DNA from: JBOHWJ01 sp050736615
GTDB taxonomy: Bacteria; Desulfobacterota; Binatia; Binatales; Binataceae
Direction: 5' to 3'
Length of the DNA: 21,969 nt
Assembly (NCBI GenBank): GCA_050736615.1
Contig: JBOHWL010000013.1
Coordinates: 1-21,969, forward strand
The position numbers were made by a program, and so were the translations under genes. The notes beneath the pieces were generated by a model, which saw nothing but the letters and a program-made list of their open reading frames with translations, made no database searches and was not told the origin of the DNA. Positions 8,231 through 16,197 of this stretch are shown here, piece after piece (the first letter of the stretch is position 1; each line of letters opens with the position of its first letter).

Positions 8231-8348
8231 CTCGGCGCCCTCATATGTGAGGCCTCCCGGCTCAGGGGCCGTATTCCTTGACGCCCGCTGTTGACGGCTG
8301 CGGGGGTTTCCGACGTAAGCTTAGAGAGTCCCTGTCGGGACACTGGGC

Positions 8349-9152
8349 ATGGCGCGCAATCCATACGCTGAAATTGAAACGGGCGAGCCGGGCCGAATCG
8401 GCTGGCGTATCCACTATTTTGATGAGGTGGGATCGACCCAACAGGTCGCGGGTGAGTTGGCGGGGCAGGGCGCCGCACAGGGTACGGTCGTAATTGCTGA
8501 GAGCCAGAATGCGGGGCGCGGGCGGATGGGCCGGAATTGGCATTCGCCACCCGGCGTTAACCTTTATTCCACGACTATTCTGCGGCCCTCGATGCCGCTG
8601 GCTGAAGTCCCGCGGCTGAGCCTGGTTGCCGGAGTGGCGGCGGCCGAAACGCTCGAGACCGTCGCGCCCGGATTGGTCGCATTAAAATGGCCCAATGATG
8701 TCTGGCTCAAGGGACGCAAGAGCGGCGGTATTATCGCGGAGGCGGTAACTGACGCGCGTCAGCGCCTGGCTTGTGTCCTGCTTGGGATTGGTCTCAACGT
8801 CAATCTCGCATTGGCGGATATTCCACCTGAGTTGCGCGAACGCGCGACTTCCGTCCGTATCGCGACCGCGCGGCGATGTGACCGAATTGCGCTGGCCGCG
8901 ACTTTGTTCGAGCGGCTTGATACGCGTTATGCCCAGACGCAAGCGAGCGGTTTCGCGGCCGTTCGTCCGATATGGGAGCGATATTCGGCGCTGACCGGCA
9001 AACGGGTGGTGATCGTCGACGGCGACACGCGGTTCGAGGGTGCGGTGAAAGGAATCGATGGCGACGGTGCTTTGCTGCTCGAAAACGGCGGTGTGATGAA
9101 ACGGATTATCACCGGCGACGTGAGTGTCGAGGGAGCCTATGAGCACCATTAG
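8349..9152 (+). CDS. birA: Biotin--[acetyl-CoA-carboxylase] ligase (short form without HTH)
   Basis: This enzyme activates biotin with ATP and attaches it to the carrier-protein lysine of acetyl-CoA carboxylase and other biotin enzymes. At 267 residues it lacks the N-terminal winged-helix repressor domain of E. coli BirA, so it is a ligase only. Motifs are the biotinyl-AMP loop GRGRMGR (56-62), KWPNDVWLKGRKSGGII (113-129) and LLGIGLNVN, followed by a small SH3-like C-terminal domain (~219-267, LTGKRVVIVDGDTRFEGAVKGID). It follows nadC by 118 nt on the same strand, a common pairing in bacteria. The ATG at 8349 has only a weak ribosome site. Confidence 0.95.
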   Translation: MARNPYAEIETGEPGRIGWRIHYFDEVGSTQQVAGELAGQGAAQGTVVIAESQNAGRGRMGRNWHSPPGVNLYSTTILRPSMPLAEVPRLSLVAGVAAAETLETVAPGLVALKWPNDVWLKGRKSGGIIAEAVTDARQRLACVLLGIGLNVNLALADIPPELRERATSVRIATARRCDRIALAATLFERLDTRYAQTQASGFAAVRPIWERYSALTGKRVVIVDGDTRFEGAVKGIDGDGALLLENGGVMKRIITGDVSVEGAYEHH

Positions 9153-9175
9153 GGAGCCTCCGCACGAGTATTTCT

Positions 9176-9240
9176 TGTCATGCCTAGCGCACAAGCGCAG
9201 CCGAAGGCGAAGCGAGCAGGCGAGTCCGAGAGGTGCGATA
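9176..9240. repeat. Partial copy of the dispersed repeat family between birA and fusA-like gene
   Basis: TTGTCAT (around 9176) resembles the family end, and CGAAGCGAGCAGGCGAGTCCG (core at 9213-9226) followed by GAGGTGCG is the family core. The opposite end is not recognisable, so this is a fragment. Confidence 0.5.
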
Positions 9241-9290
9241 AAGATCAGGTAGAGCGCCCAAGCGAACAAACTGAGGAGGAGCAATTATCC

Positions 9291-9338
9291 GTGGGAGCGT
9301 GCGGCCGACGCGGGAATCGGTCGAGCGAGAAGCAATAG
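9291..9338 (+). CDS. Possible 15-codon mini-ORF upstream of the EF-G paralogue
   Basis: A strong Shine-Dalgarno (GAGGAGGAG, 9273-9281) is followed 9 nt later by GTG at 9291 and 15 codons ending at TAG 9336-9338. The peptide (MGACGRRGNRSSEKQ) is Arg-rich and has no family. It ends 34 nt before the ATG of the EF-G-like gene. It may be a leader peptide, or the Shine-Dalgarno may be the relic of a lost gene. The evidence is only the ribosome site. Confidence 0.25.
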   Translation: MGACGRRGNRSSEKQ

Positions 9339-9372
9339 AACGTACTCACACTAATTTTAGAGGTGAAGCGCT

Positions 9373-11484
9373 ATGGCTGTGGAGGAAATCGGGCGGCTAA
9401 GGACGATCGCATTGGTGGGCCAGGGTGGCACCGGCAAGACCCAGTTGGCCGAGGCGATGCTCTTTACCGCCGGCGCGACAACTCGGCTGGGCCGTCCCGA
9501 CGACGGTACCGCACAAATGGACTTCGAGCCGGAAGAATTGGCTCGTCACATCTCAATCTGTTCATCGTTCCATCATTTCAATTGGAAAAAGACCGAAGTC
9601 GTGTTCGCGGACACGCCGGGATACGCCGCATTTTTACCTGACTGTTTTGCGACCCTGCGTGCGATCGACGCGGTCGTCTTTGTTGCCAGCGCCGGCCACG
9701 ATTTGAAAGTTGAATCCGAGAAGATTTTCGAGCGGGTGATTCAATCCGGTTTGCCGCGATTGGCCTTTGTTTCACGCCTTGATCGCGAACGGATGAGCTT
9801 CGATGCGGCGTTCGAGGATTTGAATAAAGTATTGGATGCCAAACCAGTCGCTTTGACCCTGCCAATTGGCGAAGAAACGAGTTTCAGCGGCGTGATCGAA
9901 CTGCTCGCGATGAAAGCGTTGACCTATCCCGATACGAGCGGCAAGCCGAAGGAGGAAGAGCTCTCCGGCGAACTCAAGCAACGGGCGGACGAAGCGCGTG
10001 TCAAGCTATACGAGGCCGTGGCCGAAACCGATGACGCGTTGCTCGAAAAATACCTGGAGCAGGCCGAACTGAGTGAAGATGAACTGCGCTCGGCTTTGCG
10101 CAACGCGGTGCTGGATTGCAAGCTGACGCCGGTTCTGTGCGGTTCTGGTGCGAAAAATATCGGGATCGGCCCTTTGCTTGACGCCGTCAACGCGCTCTTG
10201 CCGGCACCCAATGAAAGACCGGCTGCGAAAGGCATCAAGGCCGCCAACGGCGCCGGTCCGGCCGAGCGTCAGCCCGATCCCAATGCGCCGTTCTCCGCCA
10301 TGGTATTCAAGACCGTGATCGATCCGTTCGCTGGCAAGCTTTCAATCTTCAGGGTCCTATCGGGACGTGCCAGCAGCGATAGCGCCGTGCTCAATTCCAC
10401 TCGCGGCACCAAGGAACGCTTCGGCCAACTTCTGCGCCTTGAGGGCAAGAAGCAGGCGCCCCTCGCCAGTGCGATCCCCGGTGAAATCGCGGCGGTCGCC
10501 AAGCTTAAGGATACCACCACCGGTGATACGCTATGCGATGACAAAGCCGCCATCATATATCCCGCGGCGGAAAAACCCACCCCGGTTATTTCATTCGCGA
10601 TTCGGCCGAAAACACGTGGCGACGAGGAGCGCTCCTCGCTCGGCTTGCAGCGTTTGATCGAGGAAGACCCGGCGCTCGAAATGCATCGCGACGCGCAAAC
10701 CCACGAGATCATCCTGTCCGGCACCGGTCAGATGCATATCGAGATAACCGTCGAAAAGCTCAAGCGTAAGTTTAATGTCGATGTCGAGCTGCAGGCGCCC
10801 AAAGTACCCTACAAGGAGACTATCAAGGGCCGCGCGGAAGCACAGGGTAAATATAAACGACAATCGGGCGGCCGCGGCCAATACGGGGATTGTTGGCTAA
10901 AGGTCGAACCACTGCCGCGTGGGGGGGGCTTCGAGTTCGTTGACGAAATTGTTGGCGGCGCGATTCCGCGCCAATTTATTCCGTCAGTCGAAAAAGGCGT
11001 GCGCAATACGTTGGTTGAAGGTTACCAGGCCGGTTTTCCGATGGTGGACGTGAGGGTCAGCGTGTATGAAGGCAGCTTCCACGAAGTTGATTCCTCGGAC
11101 ATGGCGTTTCAAATCGCCGCGTCGATGGGCTTCAAGAATGCGCTCGAAAAAGCCCGGCCGATCTTGCTCGAACCGATTATGGCCGTCGAGGTCAGCTCGC
11201 CCGACGAATGCATGGGTGACGTGATCGGCGATTTAAATTCACGTCGCGGGCGCGTGCTGGGCATGGAGACCAAGGGGCACGGCCAGATTATCAAAGCGCT
11301 CGTACCGATGGGTGAGATTCTGAAATATGCGCCCGACCTGCGCTCGATCACCTCTGGACGGGGCTCCTTCGAGACGCGCTTTTCCCATTACGACGAAGTC
11401 CCGGCACCGATTGCGGAAAAAATCATCAAGGAGGTCAAAGAGGCTCGCGAAGCCGCCAAGACCCACGCGCATGCTCCGGCCTAG
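9373..11484 (+). CDS. Elongation factor G-like GTPase (FusA2-type paralogue)
   Basis: At 703 residues this is a full five-domain EF-G-type translational GTPase. The G1 P-loop is GQGGTGKT (16-23), switch I contains ELARHISI in place of the usual RGITI, and G3 is DTPGY (80-84) rather than DTPGH. G4 is SRLD (134-137) where NKxD is expected. Domain II/III (FRVLSGR...; LSGTGQMHIEITVEKL), domain IV (GGRGQYGDC; SVYEGSFHEVDSSDMAFQIA) and domain V (LLEPIMAVEVSSPDECMGDVIGDLNSRRGRVLGME) are all present. The divergent switch regions mark it as the secondary EF-G-like group rather than the main translocase. Start ATG 9373 has AGAGGTG 8 nt upstream. A role in recycling, stress translation or ribosome protection is possible; none is shown. 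Confidence 0.9.
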   Translation: MAVEEIGRLRTIALVGQGGTGKTQLAEAMLFTAGATTRLGRPDDGTAQMDFEPEELARHISICSSFHHFNWKKTEVVFADTPGYAAFLPDCFATLRAIDAVVFVASAGHDLKVESEKIFERVIQSGLPRLAFVSRLDRERMSFDAAFEDLNKVLDAKPVALTLPIGEETSFSGVIELLAMKALTYPDTSGKPKEEELSGELKQRADEARVKLYEAVAETDDALLEKYLEQAELSEDELRSALRNAVLDCKLTPVLCGSGAKNIGIGPLLDAVNALLPAPNERPAAKGIKAANGAGPAERQPDPNAPFSAMVFKTVIDPFAGKLSIFRVLSGRASSDSAVLNSTRGTKERFGQLLRLEGKKQAPLASAIPGEIAAVAKLKDTTTGDTLCDDKAAIIYPAAEKPTPVISFAIRPKTRGDEERSSLGLQRLIEEDPALEMHRDAQTHEIILSGTGQMHIEITVEKLKRKFNVDVELQAPKVPYKETIKGRAEAQGKYKRQSGGRGQYGDCWLKVEPLPRGGGFEFVDEIVGGAIPRQFIPSVEKGVRNTLVEGYQAGFPMVDVRVSVYEGSFHEVDSSDMAFQIAASMGFKNALEKARPILLEPIMAVEVSSPDECMGDVIGDLNSRRGRVLGMETKGHGQIIKALVPMGEILKYAPDLRSITSGRGSFETRFSHYDEVPAPIAEKIIKEVKEAREAAKTHAHAPA

Positions 11485-11580
11485 GCCCGCAGGGGGCGCC
11501 GCGAACGCGGGACAATAATTGAGCCATATGCCGCGACCTGGAGAGTTGGGGCAGCCCGCGCCGAAGCCCGTCATTCCGTA

Positions 11581-11586
11581 TATAAT
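11581..11586 (+). promoter_or_regulatory. Consensus -10 box (TATAAT) before the DUF2905 gene
   Basis: A perfect TATAAT ends 10 nt before the ATG at 11597 (19 nt before the alternative ATG at 11606). No good -35 hexamer is seen at 16-18 bp. If used, it would start the kinase/LpxC transcript with almost no leader. Confidence 0.4.
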
Positions 11587-11596
11587 GCCGGACTGA

Positions 11597-11827
11597 ATGG
11601 CGCCGATGGCATCATTGGGTAAAGTGCTGATTGCGTTCGGGCTGGTGATAGTGGTCCTGGGCTTCGTGTTATGGGGCGCGGGCTCGTTTCTGGTGATCGA
11701 CCGGCTCGGACGCTTGCCGGGCGACATCTATGTTCGCCGTGGCAACTTCAGCTTCTATTTTCCGATAACCACCGCGATCGTGGTTAGCGTTGTGATTTCG
11801 CTGGTGATCGCGCTGCTGAGGCGTTGA
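11597..11827 (+). CDS. DUF2905 family small membrane protein
   Basis: This 76-residue protein has two hydrophobic helices (~8-30 and ~53-74) separated by the motif DRLGRLPGDIYVRRGNFSFYFPITT, which is the hallmark of DUF2905. The function of this family is unknown. The stop overlaps the TTG start of the NtrY-like kinase gene by 4 nt (TTGA, 11824-11827), so the two are likely translationally coupled. That makes a membrane-proximal accessory role to the kinase conceivable. The start could also be the second ATG, three codons in (11606). Confidence 0.85.
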   Translation: MAPMASLGKVLIAFGLVIVVLGFVLWGAGSFLVIDRLGRLPGDIYVRRGNFSFYFPITTAIVVSVVISLVIALLRR

Positions 11828-14052
11828 GCGTGGCCGAAGATGCCCGTGATTTGACGGTTCGCGGCAGCGAAATCAAACGGCGGCGGCGCGAGTTGATCGC
11901 GGTCGGAATTGCCTCGGTCACGCTGATCGCGTTTGTGCTGGCGCAGACCGAGTTGCCGCCGCTGACCTCGCACACGTCGCTGGTTTCCAACCTCGTCGTA
12001 ATTCTGCTCTTCGACTTGAGTTTTTTACTGCTCGGCCTGATGCTCCTGCTGGTCGGGCGAAATCTGGCCAAAGTCATTTTCGAACGCCGCCGCGGCCTTA
12101 TCGGCTCGAAGCTGCAGGTGCGCCTGGTCTTTGGCTTTGTCGCGGTGGCGCTGGTGCCGAGCGCTTTTTTGCTATATGTGGCCGGCACCTTTCTGCATGC
12201 CGACATCGATAGCTGGTTCAATCCCGAGTACGAACAGGTGCTGGATGATTCCTTGGAAATCGCCAAAGTATACTATCTCAATTCGGCCAACAACGCGGCT
12301 CATTTCGCTCGTGTGCTGGCCGAGCGGGTAGGGCAAAAAGACCTGCTCGAACCGGCCAATCGCGCCCATCTGCATCGCTACCTGGTTAAAGCGCAGCAGG
12401 AATACAACCTCGGCACCATCGAGGTCTTCTCGTCAAATCGCAGCATCCTGCTGATCGTATTGAGTCCGCGCACGCCCACCGGAATCGGCGTCGCGCCGGA
12501 TTCGCCGCTGCTCGCCCAGACGTTGTCCGGTCACGCGGCGACCCGCACCGATCGCTTTGGCGCGTCGGATGTAATCCGCGGTTCGGCGCCGATCTACAGG
12601 TCGCCGAACTCGGACCAGGTGGCGGGCGCGATCGTGGTTGACTACTATCTGCCGCGCAGCCTGGCCGCGAGCGCCGCCGGTATTTCACACACGTTCGAGG
12701 AATATTTCCAACTGCGCATCCTGCGCCAACCGATCATGCACAGCTATATCGTCGCGCTGGTACTGGTCGGACTGGCGGTGGTGTTGCTCGCCAGTTGGTT
12801 TGGCATGTACCTGGCGCGCGGCATCACCGGCCCGATAAGACAACTTGCGCTCGGCACGCAGGCGATCGCCGGCGGCAACCTGAGCTACGAAATCGCGCCG
12901 GTGGGTGACGATGAAATCGGCCATCTCGTGGAATCCTTCAATCACATGACGGGGGACTTGCGGGCCTCGCGCGCGGAACTGGAACGGCGCCGCCGCTACA
13001 CCGAAACTTTGTTGCGCAACGTATCGGCGGGAGTGGTGGGACTTGACGCCGACGGCGTGGTCACCGCGATCAATCCATGCGCCGAGCGGATGCTGGGCCT
13101 GCGCGCGGCCAACGTGCTGGGACGCCGTTATGCCGAAGGGTTGATGGCACTGGCGCCCACCCTCGACGAGTTATTCGCCGGACCGCGCCTGCAAGAGGCG
13201 CGTTCATCGTTCAAGTTCGAAATTGCGGGAGCGCCGACTGAATTGATGATGACGGCGAGCCCACTGGGCGACGACGATGGCGGCGACGTGGGCACGGTAC
13301 TGTTTCTCGAAGATGTTAGTCAGATCGCCAAGGTTGAACGGATGGAGGCGTGGCGGGAGGTCGCGCGCCGTATCGCGCATGAAATCAAAAATCCGTTGAC
13401 GCCGATTCAGCTCTCCGCTGAACGTATCCAGCGGCATCTGACGCACTTCATCGATCCTCGTCTAATCGAAGAATGCACCCGTACGATTATCGGCGAGGTC
13501 GAGGATTTAAAGCGCCTGGTGAACGAGTTCTCGGCCTTCGCGCGAATGCCGCAGCTTAATCCAGTGCCGGGCGACCTGAACCCACTAGCCGAAGAGGCCG
13601 TCAGCAATTTCCGCACGGCTCATCCCGAGGCTGATTTTGCACTTGATCTCAATCCTGAGCTGCCGCCCATCGCAATCGACCGCGAAGCGTTGAAGCGTGC
13701 GATTGTCAACTTGCTGGACAACGGCGTGGCGGCGGCCGTGGCGGCCAACCGTGACGGTGAGCGTCCGCGCATCGTGGTGCGCAGTGGCGTTGATCACCGC
13801 ACTGGAGTGGTCACACTCGAGATAAACGACAATGGAACAGGGATCGAGCCGCGGCTGCGTACGCGTATTTTCGAGCCGTATTTTTCCACTAAAAAGGGCG
13901 GCACCGGACTCGGGCTCGCCATTGTCGCCACCATCGTGGCCGACCATCACGGGTTCGTCCGGGTGCGCGACAATCAGCCGCGTGGAAGTAGATTTGTGCT
14001 GGAATTTCCTGTAAAAGAGCAACAATTTATCAAAGGTTCGCTTAGCGCGTAG
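11824..14052 (+). CDS. ntrY: NtrY-like transmembrane sensor histidine kinase
   Basis: This is a 742-residue sensor kinase with the NtrY layout. Three N-terminal membrane segments lie at ~24-41, 53-78 and 97-122, then a ~180-residue extracytoplasmic region, a fourth segment at ~308-332 and a HAMP domain (ITGPIRQLALGTQAIAGGNLSYEI). A PAS domain (~395-500), a HisKA domain with the H-box RRIAHEIKNPLTPIQLSAE (phospho-accepting His519) and a HATPase domain with the N-box NLLDNGVAAA (N629-N633), DNGTGI, FEPYFSTKKGGTGLGLAI follow. All catalytic motifs are intact. The start is TTG 11824, or GTG two codons later. The next gene encodes an NtrX-like receiver fused to LpxC, its probable phosphotransfer partner. 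The signal is unknown, and a nitrogen role is not supported by the neighbours. Confidence 0.93.
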   Translation: MSVAEDARDLTVRGSEIKRRRRELIAVGIASVTLIAFVLAQTELPPLTSHTSLVSNLVVILLFDLSFLLLGLMLLLVGRNLAKVIFERRRGLIGSKLQVRLVFGFVAVALVPSAFLLYVAGTFLHADIDSWFNPEYEQVLDDSLEIAKVYYLNSANNAAHFARVLAERVGQKDLLEPANRAHLHRYLVKAQQEYNLGTIEVFSSNRSILLIVLSPRTPTGIGVAPDSPLLAQTLSGHAATRTDRFGASDVIRGSAPIYRSPNSDQVAGAIVVDYYLPRSLAASAAGISHTFEEYFQLRILRQPIMHSYIVALVLVGLAVVLLASWFGMYLARGITGPIRQLALGTQAIAGGNLSYEIAPVGDDEIGHLVESFNHMTGDLRASRAELERRRRYTETLLRNVSAGVVGLDADGVVTAINPCAERMLGLRAANVLGRRYAEGLMALAPTLDELFAGPRLQEARSSFKFEIAGAPTELMMTASPLGDDDGGDVGTVLFLEDVSQIAKVERMEAWREVARRIAHEIKNPLTPIQLSAERIQRHLTHFIDPRLIEECTRTIIGEVEDLKRLVNEFSAFARMPQLNPVPGDLNPLAEEAVSNFRTAHPEADFALDLNPELPPIAIDREALKRAIVNLLDNGVAAAVAANRDGERPRIVVRSGVDHRTGVVTLEINDNGTGIEPRLRTRIFEPYFSTKKGGTGLGLAIVATIVADHHGFVRVRDNQPRGSRFVLEFPVKEQQFIKGSLSA

Positions 14053-14152
14053 CCATCGGCGAAGCGCGGCGCGACGGGCTGATCTTGCGCGGCGCGCCCG
14101 AAAAGGTTGCGGGGAGTGGTGGTGCCGCCAAACGCGGGGGGTTTTCCGATAA

Positions 14153-15433
14153 GTGTATAGTGCCGCAAAACGTGCAGTGAAGACGACCGTGCTGGTGGTT
14201 GATGATGACGAGCGGATCCGGTCCTCGCTGCGCGGCATCCTCGCCGACGAAGGGTTTCGCGTGTTGGACACGGGCGATGCGCCCGTTGTGATGGACATGA
14301 TCGCGCGGGAAGACCCGGCGATAGTGCTGCTCGACGTCTGGATGCCGGAGATGGACGGAATCGAGCTGTTGCGGCTAATTAAATCCGCGCGGCCGGAGAC
14401 GCGCGTGGTCATGATCTCGGGCCATGCCAATATCCAAAACGCGGTGGCGGCAACCCGGCTCGGCGCCGAGGATTTCATCGAGAAGCCATTCTCCGTCGAC
14501 GGTCTGCTGACCACAATCGAGCGGGTGCTGGCGGGCGAACGCGGTGAAGGCGCTGATAACGGCAAGACCGTGGCGCGACGCGGACGGCGGCATAAAAGAG
14601 CCGGCATCGCCGGCGCATGCTTGCAACGCACCGTCGCGCGCTCGCTGGTTCTTGCCGGGCACGGGCTTCATTCCGGCTTCAAAACCGGCGTAATTCTACA
14701 TCCCGCACCACCCGGCCACGGCATCGTGTTTTCGTCTTTGGCCGACCAGTCAGCACTCGCGGCGCGTCTCGAACACGTCAGCGAGACGGGTTATAACACG
14801 ACGCTGGCAGGCGGTGGCCATACGGTGCGCACCATCGAGCACTTGATGTCCGCGCTGCACGCCCTCGGCATCACGAATCTGCTCATAAAGACGGAAGGCG
14901 AAGTACCCGCGCTCGACGGCTCCGCGCTGGAATTTTGCCAACAACTACGTGCGGCCGGAATCCAGGAGCAGGTCGCGGCGATCGAACCGATTTGCATTAA
15001 CCAGCCCATCGGCGTGGGCGGCGAGAGCGAATTCCTGCGCATCGAACCCGCCTCTCGCCTGAGCATCGACTACACCCTTGAATATCCGCCGCCGATCGGC
15101 GTTCAGCGGATGCAATTCGAGTTGGTTTCGCCGGAGGCCTACGTGCGCGAAATCGCGCCGGCCCGCACCTTTGGTTTCGTCCATGAATTCCGCAAAATGT
15201 CCGAGATGGGACTGGCAAGCGGCGGCCGGCTGGATAATTGTATTCTGGTCGATGATGAAAAAATCGTGAATACCACGCTGCGATTTCCCGATGAATTCGC
15301 GCGCCACAAGGTACTCGACCTAATCGGTGATCTGTATCTGCTGGGACGGCCGATTATTGGCCATGTCATCGCGCGCAAGACCGGCCATTCCGACAATCTT
15401 GCGTTGCTGCGGGCGATTGCCGCTTCGTTGTAG
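14153..15433 (+). CDS. lpxC: Response-regulator receiver domain fused to LpxC (UDP-3-O-acyl-GlcNAc deacetylase)
   Basis: Residues ~10-127 form a CheY-like receiver of NtrX type: acidic pair D17/D18, phospho-acceptor D61 in IVLLDVWMPEMDG, S89 in MISGHANIQNA, K111 in DFIEKPFS. A basic Gly/Arg linker (128-157) follows. Residues 158-426 are a complete LpxC, the zinc deacetylase committing UDP-acyl-GlcNAc to lipid A: GHGLHSG (169-175), E229 and H230 in TIEHLMSALHALG, ARTFGF (337-342), zinc ligands H385 and D389 in HKVLDLIGDLYLLG, and H412 in KTGHSDN. NtrX's AAA+ and Fis domains are absent. The frame is continuous with no stop or frameshift. It sits 100 nt after the NtrY-like kinase gene. The start is GTG 14153 or GTG 14177 (VKTTVLVVDDD). 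Phospho-control of deacetylation is inferred. Confidence 0.92.
   Translation: MYSAAKRAVKTTVLVVDDDERIRSSLRGILADEGFRVLDTGDAPVVMDMIAREDPAIVLLDVWMPEMDGIELLRLIKSARPETRVVMISGHANIQNAVAATRLGAEDFIEKPFSVDGLLTTIERVLAGERGEGADNGKTVARRGRRHKRAGIAGACLQRTVARSLVLAGHGLHSGFKTGVILHPAPPGHGIVFSSLADQSALAARLEHVSETGYNTTLAGGGHTVRTIEHLMSALHALGITNLLIKTEGEVPALDGSALEFCQQLRAAGIQEQVAAIEPICINQPIGVGGESEFLRIEPASRLSIDYTLEYPPPIGVQRMQFELVSPEAYVREIAPARTFGFVHEFRKMSEMGLASGGRLDNCILVDDEKIVNTTLRFPDEFARHKVLDLIGDLYLLGRPIIGHVIARKTGHSDNLALLRAIAASL
14156..14161 (+). promoter_or_regulatory. Possible -10 box before the receiver-LpxC gene
   Basis: TATAGT lies 15 nt before the GTG at 14177, in a 100-nt spacer after the kinase gene that has no good Shine-Dalgarno. 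If it is active, translation would start at 14177 rather than 14153 and the fusion gene would have its own promoter. Confidence 0.3.
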
Positions 15434-15462
15434 GCTAATAGACAAGGCGTCACGGCGGCTTG

Positions 15463-16197
15463 ATGGAACTCAAAGGGAAAGTTGCGCTCGTGACCGGCGC
15501 AGGTAAGCGCGTGGGCCACACAATCGCGCTTGAATTGGCCGCACGCGGCGCGATCGCGGCGATTCACTATCGCGCTTCGCGCGCGGAGGCGGAGCAAACC
15601 GTCGCGACGATCGCAAAAAACGGCGGCAGGGCGAGCGCCTTCCTCGCCAATCTTGAACAGCTTGCGGAGATCGAAGCGATGGTCGCGGCGGTGCTGACGG
15701 AATTCGGCCGGCTCGACATCCTCGTGAATAACGCCTCGGTGTTTTATCGCAAGCCGCTCGAGGAATTGACCGAGCGCGATTGGGATCTCAATCTCGACAC
15801 CAATTTGAAGGCGCCATTTTTCCTCTCGAAGTTCGCGGGCGCGGCGATGCGCCGGCAGGGCGCGGGAAAAATCATCAACATTGGAGATTGGGCGGGAATC
15901 CGGCCATATAAGAACTATTTGCCATACACCGTGTCGAAAGCCGGCCTTATCGGTCTGACACGGGCGTTGGCCAAGGCGCTGGCACCCGAAGTCCAGGTCA
16001 ATTGCGTCGCGTTGGGTCCGGTGATGCCGCCGGACGACTACGAAATTGAAGAACGCGAGCGGCTGCGCAACGCAACCTTGACCAAGAGCCTCGGTTCTCC
16101 CCAGGACGTCGCGCGCGCCGTGCTGTTTTTATGCGAAGGCACCGACTTTGCGACCGGCTCGACGCTGCTGCTCGACGGCGGCCGCCTGCTGAACTGA
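15463..16197 (+). CDS. Pteridine-reductase-like short-chain dehydrogenase/reductase
   Basis: This 244-residue SDR has a Rossmann N-terminus with TGAGKRVG (11-18), close to the TGxxKRLG of pteridine reductase 1, an Arg suited to NADPH, and NNAS (89-92). At the catalytic Ser position, 13 residues before Tyr155 of the YxxxK motif (Y155, K159), it has Asp142 (INIGDWAG). An Asp-Tyr-Lys centre is known in PTR1 and FolM, which reduce biopterin, dihydromonapterin or folates. The C-terminus FATGSTLLLDGGRLLN is standard. ATG 15463 is chosen over the adjoining TTG 15460. It begins 29 nt after the lpxC fusion and is probably co-transcribed. The substrate is uncertain; a FabG-like role is less likely given the missing Ser. 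Confidence 0.85.
   Translation: MELKGKVALVTGAGKRVGHTIALELAARGAIAAIHYRASRAEAEQTVATIAKNGGRASAFLANLEQLAEIEAMVAAVLTEFGRLDILVNNASVFYRKPLEELTERDWDLNLDTNLKAPFFLSKFAGAAMRRQGAGKIINIGDWAGIRPYKNYLPYTVSKAGLIGLTRALAKALAPEVQVNCVALGPVMPPDDYEIEERERLRNATLTKSLGSPQDVARAVLFLCEGTDFATGSTLLLDGGRLLN

Noticed and set aside
8682..9284. Minus-strand 200-codon open frame over birA
   Set aside because: It is a shadow of birA with no recognisable domain or ribosome site.
14053..14152. Hidden gene or terminator between the kinase and the fusion gene
   Set aside because: Only very short frames and GC-rich sequence are present, with no convincing stem followed by T's.
13585..14631. Long minus-strand open frame (348 codons) across the kinase/LpxC junction
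   Set aside because: It is antisense to two well-supported genes, its translation is Arg/Ser-rich and low in family-like features, and such frames are expected in GC-rich DNA.
14500..14660. Frameshift or fused stop at the receiver-LpxC junction
   Set aside because: The frame is continuous, both domains are in the same frame, and no internal stop is present; only independent reads could show an assembly error.
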